From Chitinophagia bacterium (GTDB lineage Bacteria; Bacteroidota; Bacteroidia; Chitinophagales; Chitinophagaceae), in NCBI GenBank assembly GCA_010021705.1, contig RGMU01000081.1, positions 1 through 6,839 of the forward strand: a stretch of 6,839 nucleotides of DNA, written 5' to 3'. Below, one piece after another: positions 1 through 6,189 of this stretch. The position numbers were made by a program, and so were the translations under genes. Numbering within the stretch: position 1 is the first letter of the stretch; each line of letters starts with the position of its first letter. The notes below the pieces were generated by a model. It was given only the letters and a program-made list of their open reading frames with translations, did no database searches and had not been told where the DNA came from.

Positions 1-57
1 AAGGGCATGGAAGCCAGAGAAGAATCGTGACCGTAAAGAGATTAAATCAAATTTGGG

Positions 58-3045
58 TTATAGCAGAATAGGATTGGGCAACGTATCTATGGTAACAGTG
101 CGCGTGGTAGAACAACCGGCTACAGAATAGCTTACCGTTGTAGTACCCCCGCTAAGCGCAAACAGCATACCGGTTGATATATCTATGGTAGCTACAGATG
201 TATTGGTAGAGTACCATGAACCACCACCAAGACTATTGGTAAAGGTGGCATAATTGCCGATACACACATTGCCGGTGCCGGATATAAACGCAGGACGCGG
301 ATTAACCGTAACCGTAGTAGTGGTGTAGCAACCACCGGAAGGTATAGTATAAGTAATTACTTCGGTGCCGGCTCTTAACCCGCTCACTATACCTGACGAA
401 AACCCTACGGCAGCAGTAGTACCGGTAGCAGATGTCCATACACCGCCCGATGTGCCATTGGTAAGCGTTGTAGTGCTACCTTCACACACTGTTGTTGTGC
501 CACCTATAGAAGTAGGGTTAGGATAAACGTTAATCGCATAACGAACCGTGCTATCACCACAACTATTCCGAACCGTATAAAGCACATTCAAAGAACCTCC
601 GGAGCCACTGCCGGTTAGCACACCCGTAGTAGCATCTATGGTAGCTATAGAAGGGTTGGATACGCTCCATGTGCCCCCTAATGTGCTGCAACTAAAGCCG
701 ATGCTTGTGCCCACACAGGCACCCCTTGGACCCGTAATGGTGCCTACCGCAGGCAGCGGATTAACCGTCATGTTGGCAGTAGAATAGCAACCTCCGGTTA
801 GTGTATAGCGTATAACGCAACTGCCTCCGGCGCGTGCCATGCCCGTTACATAGCGTGTAGAAGAGTTTACCGTAGCTACTGAAGCATCAGACGTAGTCCA
901 TGTGCCACCGGTAGGCGAGCTATTAAGCCTTACAGAATCACCATAGCAAACGGCAGAAGGTCCCGCGATGGCTCCCGGCGAAGGATTAACCGTTAATATA
1001 CGCGTAGAATCTGCCCTACCGCAAAGGTTGGTGGCTGAATAGGTAATGGTGGTAGTGCCCGAAGCCGTTATACCGGGGCGCACCCTACCCGTTACAGAGT
1101 CTATGGTTGCCACGCCTATATTAGAAGAACGCCACACCCCACCGGCATAGCTGTTGCTTAGCAGCGTAGAGTCGTTATGACAAATAGAAGTAGTGCCCGT
1201 AATAGTACCCAAAACCGGATACAGCCCCACTTGAATGGGCTTCATGGTTATGGAGGTATCGCCCTGGCATATTATGGTATATATTATGGTATCTATCCCA
1301 TTGCTCAATGGGGTTAACACTCCCGTAAGTGCGCCTATATTTGCCACAGTAGTGTTGGTTAAGCTCCATGTACCGCCGCTTGCCGTATCGGTAAAGGTTA
1401 CCGGTGTAACGCGGCACACATATCTATTACCACGAATGGTATCAATAAACGGAATAGGGTAGTTTCTATACACTGCAATGGCAGCTGTAGTGTTTTCATG
1501 TGCTACCAATACATCTAATTTCTTATCTCCGTCAAAGTCTCCAAAGTTAACACCAAGCGGAGAAGCATTAGAAGCTACCGGAGCAGAGCGTCTGAAAGAA
1601 GAAGCAGTGATAGTGCCTCCGGTAGAGCGATTGGCAAAAAAGGTTAATGTATTAGTAGTATAATTGGTTATGGCAATGTCAACTTTACCATCACCGGTTA
1701 AATCACCCACTGCCACGCCATTAGCACCATCTACACCGGTAAATACTACCGGGCTGCCAAAAGATAAACTGCCGGAAGTGCTGTTGTTTTGAATAATAGA
1801 CACTTTGTTGCTAAACCTATCGGTTACTACTAAGTCCGGTTTATCGTCCCCGTTCAGGTCTCCTGCCTGTACATAAAACGGATTGTCGCCTACGCTGATA
1901 CGGGTATAGCCGCTAAAGTTAAGCCCACCCGGGCCGGGTGTAGATAAGTTACGATAAGCTAATACATGCCCCTCAAGCGCACCGGTTACTACAATGTCCG
2001 GCTTGCCGTCTAAGTCTAAGTCTGTAGCTGCTATGCTAAGCGTATAACCGCCATTGGTGCTAATCATGCGCAATCTTTTAGGAATTTCGCCCCCTGAAGG
2101 AGAAAAACTACTCGCAATAAACGGCCCCGAACCCACCGGAATAGTGGCTATTCTGTTTCGGTATATCACTATCTGCGTATCATTAGAAGCGTCTGACAAC
2201 CCAAGCGCAGCACCAATGTCCGGCTTTCCATCGCCGTCAAAGTCTGCCACGCACAGCTGTGTGGGAGTGCCGCTTGCAGAGGTAGCAAATGCTATGGCTG
2301 CATAAGCAAAAGCAATAGACCCTGCCGTGCTCACATTTCTAATCACGCTCATTTGCGCACTGCCACTCATTGCCACTGCAAAGTCTAATCTACCATCTCT
2401 GTCAAAATCTCCGGTTTTAACGTCTGCTATACCTCTACCGGTACGTGTTATTACCGGTGCCGCAAATGAAATATTGCCCGGACCGCTACTTGTATTTCTG
2501 AATACCATTAAGGTATCAAAGCCGGAAGAATTAAACTTTACCGTTACCACATCGGCTTTGCCATCAGTGTCTATATCGGCTACTGAAGCAGAATAGGTAG
2601 CACCACCTGCATTAAGCGAAAGGCGAGATTTTAGGTTAATAGAGTCTGCGAACATGCACGCCCCGTCAAAATAAGGGTTAAAAGACTTAGCCTCATGCCC
2701 CGTTAGGTGGGTGCGTGTGTTCAGTATGGTTGCCGGTGCATGTAGCGCACCTACCGGCAACACTACCTTCACGCTGTCAGACGTAGCACTATACACTTTG
2801 GCAAGCGTAGCACCAAAAAACACAATGTTGCTATCTCGCGTGGTGTTAAAACCCGAACCATAAAACCTTATGGTATCACCCGGTATGCCTTTTTCAGGCA
2901 CTACAGAGCGCACCCTTGGGGTGTCTATCGGGGGTAATGGTGCCGCAAAGGTTGATATATAACCGCTGCATAACAAAAATGCAGTAACTAACATTCTCGA
3001 CAGGCGAAATGGGGATAAGATTCGGCAATAGCTATGTGGTGTCAT
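58..3045 (-). CDS. Large secreted FG-GAP propeller and Ig-like repeat protein
   Basis: Probably an exported surface or extracellular protein of 995 residues; ligand or role unknown. From the ATG at 3045 there is a basic N-terminus, a hydrophobic stretch (MLVTAFLLCSGYISTFA) and a likely signal peptidase site near FAA-PLPP. An IPT/TIG-like domain follows (VVPEKGIPGDTIRFYGSGF, about residues 49-120). Next come seven FG-GAP/VCBS repeats with Asp-rich calcium loops such as DFDGDGKPD, DIDTDGKAD and DLDLDGKPD, about 52-74 residues apart, matching a seven-bladed integrin-type propeller. Six Ig-like (Big_2-type) repeats follow, recognisable by VCxG, GGTW and VATID-like signatures. The protein stops at LPNPILL with no T9SS C-terminal domain, which is odd for this architecture in Bacteroidota. 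A second possible start is the ATG at 2994, immediately before the hydrophobic core. It lies on the same strand as rplL but 582 bases downstream of it, so it is probably a separate transcript. Domain assignment is firm; function is not. Confidence 0.9.
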   Translation of the reverse strand: MTPHSYCRILSPFRLSRMLVTAFLLCSGYISTFAAPLPPIDTPRVRSVVPEKGIPGDTIRFYGSGFNTTRDSNIVFFGATLAKVYSATSDSVKVVLPVGALHAPATILNTRTHLTGHEAKSFNPYFDGACMFADSINLKSRLSLNAGGATYSASVADIDTDGKADVVTVKFNSSGFDTLMVFRNTSSGPGNISFAAPVITRTGRGIADVKTGDFDRDGRLDFAVAMSGSAQMSVIRNVSTAGSIAFAYAAIAFATSASGTPTQLCVADFDGDGKPDIGAALGLSDASNDTQIVIYRNRIATIPVGSGPFIASSFSPSGGEIPKRLRMISTNGGYTLSIAATDLDLDGKPDIVVTGALEGHVLAYRNLSTPGPGGLNFSGYTRISVGDNPFYVQAGDLNGDDKPDLVVTDRFSNKVSIIQNNSTSGSLSFGSPVVFTGVDGANGVAVGDLTGDGKVDIAITNYTTNTLTFFANRSTGGTITASSFRRSAPVASNASPLGVNFGDFDGDKKLDVLVAHENTTAAIAVYRNYPIPFIDTIRGNRYVCRVTPVTFTDTASGGTWSLTNTTVANIGALTGVLTPLSNGIDTIIYTIICQGDTSITMKPIQVGLYPVLGTITGTTSICHNDSTLLSNSYAGGVWRSSNIGVATIDSVTGRVRPGITASGTTTITYSATNLCGRADSTRILTVNPSPGAIAGPSAVCYGDSVRLNSSPTGGTWTTSDASVATVNSSTRYVTGMARAGGSCVIRYTLTGGCYSTANMTVNPLPAVGTITGPRGACVGTSIGFSCSTLGGTWSVSNPSIATIDATTGVLTGSGSGGSLNVLYTVRNSCGDSTVRYAINVYPNPTSIGGTTTVCEGSTTTLTNGTSGGVWTSATGTTAAVGFSSGIVSGLRAGTEVITYTIPSGGCYTTTTVTVNPRPAFISGTGNVCIGNYATFTNSLGGGSWYSTNTSVATIDISTGMLFALSGGTTTVSYSVAGCSTTRTVTIDTLPNPILL
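82..1443 (-). repeat. Six tandem Ig-like repeats with paired cysteines (protein-level)
   Basis: Six consecutive repeats of about 70-78 residues, each with an early Cys (motifs YVCR, SICH, AVCY, GACV, TVCE, NVCI), a GG(T/V/S)W turn and a VATID-like strand, and a late Cys (IICQ, NLCG, GGCY, NSCG, GGCY, AGCS). The early and late Cys of each repeat are 49-53 residues apart, which suggests one disulfide per domain. The repeats are joined by short Pro-containing linkers such as NPSPG, NPLPA and NPRPA. The array resembles Big_2-like domains common in Bacteroidota adhesin-like proteins. Confidence 0.8.
1459..2583 (-). repeat. Seven FG-GAP/VCBS repeats (protein-level)
   Basis: This part of the large protein encodes seven repeats with a DxDxDG-type calcium loop, in order: DIDTDG, DFDRDG, DFDGDG, DLDLDG, DLNGDD, DLTGDG, DFDGDK. 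Repeats typically end in a strand such as VFRN, VIRN, VYRN or LAYRN. Loops 5 (D for G), 6 (T at the third position) and 7 (K for G) deviate from the consensus and may bind calcium less well. Seven repeats is the count expected for one closed beta-propeller. Boundaries are approximate. Confidence 0.85.
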
Positions 3046-3166
3046 ACTATTAATATCTATAAGTTTATGGTATGGGCGTAAAAATAAGTATTTTTTTCCG
3101 TTATTTCTAAAATTTCTAAACAAATACCGGTTTTCCGCCTCATTCTTATAGACGCACTTTTTTTAA
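3046..3166. other. A/T-rich spacer upstream of the propeller/Ig gene
   Basis: No gene is visible here. The stretch contains T7 runs near 3091 and 3158 and presumably holds the promoter and leader of the minus-strand gene starting at 3045. I find no clean TAnnTTTG box on that strand; the nearest resemblance is TATTTTTA at 3086-3079, which lacks the final G and a convincing -33 element. Confidence 0.4.
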
Positions 3167-3537
3167 TTGGCGTTAGTAGTGCCTAACAGCTACTTTGTAA
3201 ATATTTTGCTAAAAATAAACAACCACACCTACCCCCCCTATTCCACCACCTTCACCGTTACCGATGCCAATGCTTTTAAGTGCCTCCGCCCGGAATTTAT
3301 ATCTGCCAGCGAAAAGGCTAATATGCGGTCTTTTAGTTCAGCTATCGGTTTATTATTTATGCTTGTAATAATAGGTCTAATAGACATTTGTGGTGGTGTT
3401 TATTTAGAGGCTATTCCTACGATTACATAACCGGAAAGCTTATATTAGACAGGGAGGGGCAGATTTCGAGCAACAAAGGTTTACCATACATAGACGCTTG
3501 GGTTGATTGGCTGCTTACGGGGTACACATTAATGTGA
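3167..3537 (+). pseudogene. Possible frameshifted remnant of a small membrane protein gene
   Basis: Not recognised as a known family. One frame reads from just after a stop at 3164-3166 to a stop at 3430, and includes a charged stretch followed by a hydrophobic segment (AIGLLFMLVIIGLIDICGG) that looks membrane-spanning. It has no ATG until 3323. From about 3405 a second frame, shifted by one base, carries a coding-like tail (RGYSYDYITGKLILDREGQ, then LPYIDAWVDWLLTGYTLM) ending at TGA 3535-3537. Adding one T in the TTT at about 3391-3393 would join the two parts. The lack of a start, the frame break and the C7 run at 3232-3238 suggest a decayed or truncated gene. It could also be a chance open frame followed by a short unrelated ORF. 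Confidence 0.35.
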
Positions 3538-3559
3538 TAGCAGCATATCCCCCAAACGC

Positions 3560-3591
3560 CCAAAGGCTGCCTTTTTTGGGGCAGCCTTTGG
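3560..3591 (-). terminator. Perfect 12-bp hairpin downstream of rplL
   Basis: CCAAAGGCTGCC at 3560-3571 pairs perfectly with GGCAGCCTTTGG at 3580-3591 around an 8-base loop. It begins 36 bases after the rplL stop and lies 22 bases after the end of the plus-strand remnant, so it could end transcription from either side. Neither strand has a proper U-tract after the stem, so it is a terminator-like or 3'-end-stabilising structure, not a textbook intrinsic terminator. Confidence 0.55.
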
Positions 3592-3627
3592 ATAAGCATT
3601 TTGGGGCTAAAAGCCTAAAGTAGGTGC

Positions 3628-4011
3628 TTAGATAATTTCTACTTCAGCACCGGCTTCTACCAATTTGGCAGCTAAACCGTCAGCTTCAGCTTTGCTAACT
3701 GCTTCTTTAATGTTTTTAGGAGCAGCATCTACCAGTTCTTTAGCTTCTTTTAAGCCTAAGCCGGTAAGGTCTTTAACCAACTTTACCACATTTAGTTTAG
3801 AAGCACCGGCAGCTTTAAGCACTACGGTAAATTCTGTTTTTTCAGCAACCGGAGCGGCAGCGGCAGCACCGGCAGCAGGACCGGCAGCTACGGCAACGGC
3901 AGCAGCAGCGGGTTCAATGCCATAATCATCTTTAAGGATTTTGGCTAATTCGTTTACCTCTTTAATGGTGAGGTTTACCAGTTGTTCGGCAAATGCTTTT
4001 AAGTCAGCCAT
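3628..4011 (-). CDS. rplL: 50S ribosomal protein L7/L12 (bL12)
   Basis: Forms the mobile dimers of the ribosomal stalk that recruit and stimulate the translational GTPases (EF-Tu, EF-G, IF2). At 127 residues it has the normal family length. The N-terminal dimerisation and L10-binding helices cover about residues 1-33 (MADLKAFAEQLVNLTIKEVN). The hinge, about 34-56, is almost wholly Ala, Gly, Val and Pro. The C-terminal factor-binding domain, about 57-127, carries the conserved TGLGLKEAKELVD segment and ends EVEII. It is the last gene of the rplK-rplA-rplJ-rplL operon, 99 bases after rplJ. In most bacteria rpoB follows directly; here a hairpin and unrelated genes follow instead. Confidence 0.98.
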   Translation of the reverse strand: MADLKAFAEQLVNLTIKEVNELAKILKDDYGIEPAAAAVAVAAGPAAGAAAAAPVAEKTEFTVVLKAAGASKLNVVKLVKDLTGLGLKEAKELVDAAPKNIKEAVSKAEADGLAAKLVEAGAEVEII

Positions 4012-4110
4012 TGTATTTTGGTTTTAATTTTTTAAGAATACTTGTTTGATATATATTGGTATTGGAAGCCTAAGTTGGTAATGTGTTTTGTGGTAGCAAA
4101 AGGCGAAAAA

Positions 4111-4650
4111 TTATTCGGCACTGCCTCCTTTTTTGTCTTCTATTGCTTTTACTAATCCGGCAAGTTTAGCACCACCGTTTAGTGCGCTGATAACGCGCTG
4201 TGCCGGTGATTGTAATAGCCCTATCACTTCGCCTAATAGCTGTTGCTTGCTCTTCAGTGATTTTAGGGTTTCAAGCGATTCGTTGCCCACAAATACTGCA
4301 CCGTCCACATAAGCAAGTTTAAGTTTAGGGCGTTCTGCCTTTGCATCTTCTCTAAAGCTACTGATAATAAAGGCAGGGTCTTTGGCACTTTCGCTAAACA
4401 TTAGGGCTGTAACGCCGTGTAATGCAGGGTAAGTGTCTTTATAGCGTTCTGCGTCTATTTGGTCAAGTGCTTTTTTGATAAGCGTATTTTTGGCTACTTT
4501 TAGTTCTACTTGCTTTTCAAAGCATATACGGCGCAGCTTAGATACTTGGGCTACGGTAAGGGCATCGGTATCGGTAATGTAAAAGCTGTCGTATTTGCTA
4601 AACTTTTCTTTTAGGTCAGCTACTACTACTTGTTTTTCTTGAGGAGTCAT
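4111..4650 (-). CDS. rplJ: 50S ribosomal protein L10 (uL10)
   Basis: Anchors the L7/L12 dimers to 23S rRNA at the base of the stalk. The 179 residues run slightly longer than the E. coli protein (about 165). The N-terminal RNA-binding domain contains the conserved VAKNTLIKKAL segment (about residues 52-62). A C-terminal helical region with LQSPAQRVISALNGG (about 146-160) leads into the tail that binds L7/L12, ending KKGGSAE. The ATG at 4650 gives the expected start MTPQEKQ. It lies between rplA (95-base gap) and rplL (99-base gap). In other bacteria the L10-L12 complex binds the mRNA leader ahead of rplJ and represses translation; the 95-base gap is where such a site would lie. Confidence 0.97.
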   Translation of the reverse strand: MTPQEKQVVVADLKEKFSKYDSFYITDTDALTVAQVSKLRRICFEKQVELKVAKNTLIKKALDQIDAERYKDTYPALHGVTALMFSESAKDPAFIISSFREDAKAERPKLKLAYVDGAVFVGNESLETLKSLKSKQQLLGEVIGLLQSPAQRVISALNGGAKLAGLVKAIEDKKGGSAE

Positions 4651-4669
4651 CGGATGCTGTTATGTTTGT

Positions 4670-4699
4670 GGCAGGGGAAAACGGTATGTTTATACTGCC
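4670..4699 (-). promoter_or_regulatory. Weak hairpin in rplA-rplJ gap, possible L10 leader site
   Basis: On the minus-strand transcript GGCAG and CTGCC can pair across a 20-base loop, 20 bases upstream of the rplJ ATG. The position fits the L10(L12) autoregulatory leader known in other bacteria, but only five base pairs are clear and I cannot see a definite kink-turn. This is a placeholder, not a confident element. Confidence 0.2.
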
Positions 4700-4745
4700 T
4701 GTTTTTTTAATAATGGTTTGTATAATAGATAACGGTTGTTGGTGA

Positions 4746-5438
4746 TTAAGAAACTACGCTTTTGGTATCAACCGGTAGTCCGGGACCCATGGTGGCTGCA
4801 ATATGTATGCCTTTAAGGTAAGTACCTTTAGCGGTTACGGGCTTCATGCGTACAAGGGCATTGATAAGCTCTTGCGCATTTTCGGCTAATTTTTTAGGTT
4901 CAAATGAAACTCTGCCTACCGATGCGTGTATAATGCCAGCCTTGTCTATTTTGAAGGCTATTTTACCGCCTTTTACTTCGTTCACGGCATTTGCCACATC
5001 GTTGGTAACGGTACCGGTTTTAGGGTTGGGCATTAGGTTACGTGGACCTAATATTTTACCTAATTTACCAATTTTAGGCATTACAGACGGTGTAGCTATT
5101 ACCACGTCTATGTCTGTCCATCCGCTTTCTATTTTTTGTACAAATTCTTCTAATCCCACAAAATCGGCACCTGCGGCTTTAGCTTCGGCTTCTTTGTCGG
5201 GGGTGCAAAGCACCAGCACTTTTTTGGTTTTACCGGTACCATGGGGTAGGTTCACCGTGCCGCGAATGGCTTGGTCTGCCTTTTTAGGGTCAACCCCAAG
5301 GCGAATGTGCACATCTACCGAGCTGTCAAACTTAGTAGTGTTCACTTGCTTTACCATTGCTGCGGCTTCGGCAAGTGTATATATTTTGGCTTTGTCTAAC
5401 TTAGCATCAACTGCTTTGCGTTTTTTAGTAACTGCCAT
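4746..5438 (-). CDS. rplA: 50S ribosomal protein L1 (uL1)
   Basis: Builds the mobile L1 stalk that helps move deacylated tRNA out of the E site, and in several bacteria represses its own operon by binding mRNA. At 230 residues it has the standard length. The two-domain L1 fold is indicated by the N-terminal VDVHIRLGVDPKKADQ segment (about 41-56), the family signature GKLGKILGPRNLMPNPKTG (about 124-142) and the C-terminal TYLKGIHIAATMGPG (about 206-220). The start MAVTKKRK is the expected one. It is 45 bases after rplK and certainly cotranscribed. Runs of four and five identical bases inside it (for example G5 at 5199-5203) keep the frame intact, a useful contrast with the broken gene at the right edge. 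Confidence 0.98.
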   Translation of the reverse strand: MAVTKKRKAVDAKLDKAKIYTLAEAAAMVKQVNTTKFDSSVDVHIRLGVDPKKADQAIRGTVNLPHGTGKTKKVLVLCTPDKEAEAKAAGADFVGLEEFVQKIESGWTDIDVVIATPSVMPKIGKLGKILGPRNLMPNPKTGTVTNDVANAVNEVKGGKIAFKIDKAGIIHASVGRVSFEPKKLAENAQELINALVRMKPVTAKGTYLKGIHIAATMGPGLPVDTKSVVS

Positions 5439-5483
5439 ATTTTTTTACGATTAAGTAGGTTAAAAAAGGTAAAAGGTGTAAAA

Positions 5484-5924
5484 TTATGCCCAAGGTGCTT
5501 TGCCTTCAACAGTAAAGCCCATGCTGCGCGCCGTACCGGCTACCATGCGCATGGCACTATCAAGGGTGAAGCAGTTAAGGTCAGGCATTTTGTCTTTGGC
5601 AATGGCCTCTACCTGTGCCCAAGTTACTTTACCTACTTTTTGACGGTTGGGTTCTTTACTACCTTTCGTTTGTTTGGCAGCTTCCATTAGTTGAACGGCA
5701 GCAGGCGGTGTTTTGATAACAAAATCAAACGATTTGTCGGTATATACGGTAAGCAATACGGGAAGTATTTTACCGGCTTTGTCTTGTGTGCGAGCATTAA
5801 ATTGCTTGCAAAACTCCATGATGTTCACGCCTTTTGAACCAAGCGCAGGACCAATGGGAGGGGCAGGATTGGCGGCACCGCCTTTCACCTGCAATTTTAC
5901 GTAGGTGGCTATTTCTTTTGCCAT
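5484..5924 (-). CDS. rplK: 50S ribosomal protein L11 (uL11)
   Basis: Binds the GTPase-associated region of 23S rRNA and takes part in factor-dependent steps and stringent-response signalling. The start chosen is the ATG at 5924, giving MAKEIATYVKLQVKGG and 146 residues, the usual length. An in-frame ATG at 5957 would add MQFVNTKKFVL, which does not look like L11. The N-terminal domain includes the Pro-rich linker region NPAPPIGPALG (about 19-29). The C-terminal rRNA-binding domain starts near PPAAVQLM (about 73) and contains the conserved GTARSMG (130-136). It is the first gene of the operon, preceded by a strong promoter and a long leader. nusG and secE, its usual upstream neighbours, are absent. 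Confidence 0.97.
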   Translation of the reverse strand: MAKEIATYVKLQVKGGAANPAPPIGPALGSKGVNIMEFCKQFNARTQDKAGKILPVLLTVYTDKSFDFVIKTPPAAVQLMEAAKQTKGSKEPNRQKVGKVTWAQVEAIAKDKMPDLNCFTLDSAMRMVAGTARSMGFTVEGKAPWA

Positions 5925-6022
5925 TAAAACAAATTTTTTGGTATTAACGAATTGCATAGCCGCTATTTACACGGCTTCAAGTCTTCCAAAAGACACCCCA
6001 AAAGGTGCTCCATTAAGATTTG
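5925..6022 (-). promoter_or_regulatory. rplK leader with hairpin potential, candidate L1 autoregulatory region
   Basis: The predicted transcript start near 6022 leaves about 98 untranslated bases before the rplK ATG. They contain three possible hairpins: GTCTT/AAGAC around a 4-base loop (5981-5994, perfect), AGCCG/CGGCT around a 9-base loop (5958-5976, perfect), and CACC/GGTG around TTTTGG (about 5995-6008, partly competing with the first). In E. coli and some archaea L1 represses L1-operon mRNA through a mimic of its rRNA site. A matching motif is not proven here; the role is inferred from position. Confidence 0.4.
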
Positions 6023-6027
6023 GGCTG

Positions 6028-6058
6028 CAAAGGTAATTCACTTTTGTGGATTATCCAA
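6028..6058 (-). promoter_or_regulatory. Bacteroidota-type promoter of the rplKAJL operon
   Basis: On the minus strand TACCTTTG (6035-6028) matches the Bacteroidota -7 consensus TAnnTTTG exactly. TTG (6058-6056) lies 20 bases upstream as the -33 element, which is a typical spacing. Beyond it is an A-rich tract on the same strand (about 6059-6085) that could act as an UP-like element, fitting for a highly expressed ribosomal operon. Transcription should start near 6022. Confidence 0.75.
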
Positions 6059-6165
6059 TTTTTTTATTCGGTTTTTTTGTTTTTATTGCATTTTGAACTT
6101 CTGAGCCTTATTTTCAGCCCAAAATCAGCCGGCAGTAGAGTAGTATTTTTATACTTTTTTAAACG

Positions 6166-6173
6166 TATCTTTG
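6166..6173 (+). promoter_or_regulatory. Bacteroidota-type -7 box of the right-hand secreted-protein gene
   Basis: TATCTTTG matches TAnnTTTG and lies 16 bases before the ATG at 6190, leaving a leader of only about 10 bases. No good TTTG or TTG -33 element is seen at the usual distance, so the promoter may be weak or activator-dependent. It is divergent from the rplK promoter, with about 110 bases between them. Confidence 0.5.
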
Positions 6174-6189
6174 CTATAAAAATCATGAT

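Noticed and set aside
82..1443. DNA repeats or a CRISPR-like array suggested by recurring ACCGGT-rich segments
   Set aside because: The similarity is at protein level (Ig-like repeats) with diverged DNA; no identical direct repeats with regular spacers.
3046..3123. Extension of the large repeat protein to a TTG start at 3123
   Set aside because: It would place 26 polar and basic residues before the ATG at 3045, making the signal peptide atypical; the internal ATGs at 3045 or 2994 give normal signal peptides.
3186..3204. TACTTTG and TATTTTG in the plus-strand spacer as a promoter
   Set aside because: Both are one base short of TAnnTTTG and no intact gene follows.
3518..3627. Reading the plus-strand remnant on past 3535 by adding a G at the GGGG run at 3519-3522
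   Set aside because: The extended frame runs through the hairpin into the rplL 3' region and gives low-quality, unconvincing protein; the TGA at 3535 is the simpler end.
3665..3925. Ala-rich plus-strand open frame within rplL
   Set aside because: Produced by the antisense of the Ala-rich L7/L12 hinge codons.
4846..5454. 202-residue plus-strand open frame antisense to rplA
   Set aside because: It is a shadow of rplA codon usage with no recognisable domain; the rplA protein is full-length and certain.
5925..5957. Upstream ATG at 5957 as the rplK start
   Set aside because: The added 11 residues do not match L11, while MAKEIATYVKLQ at 5924 is the expected family start.
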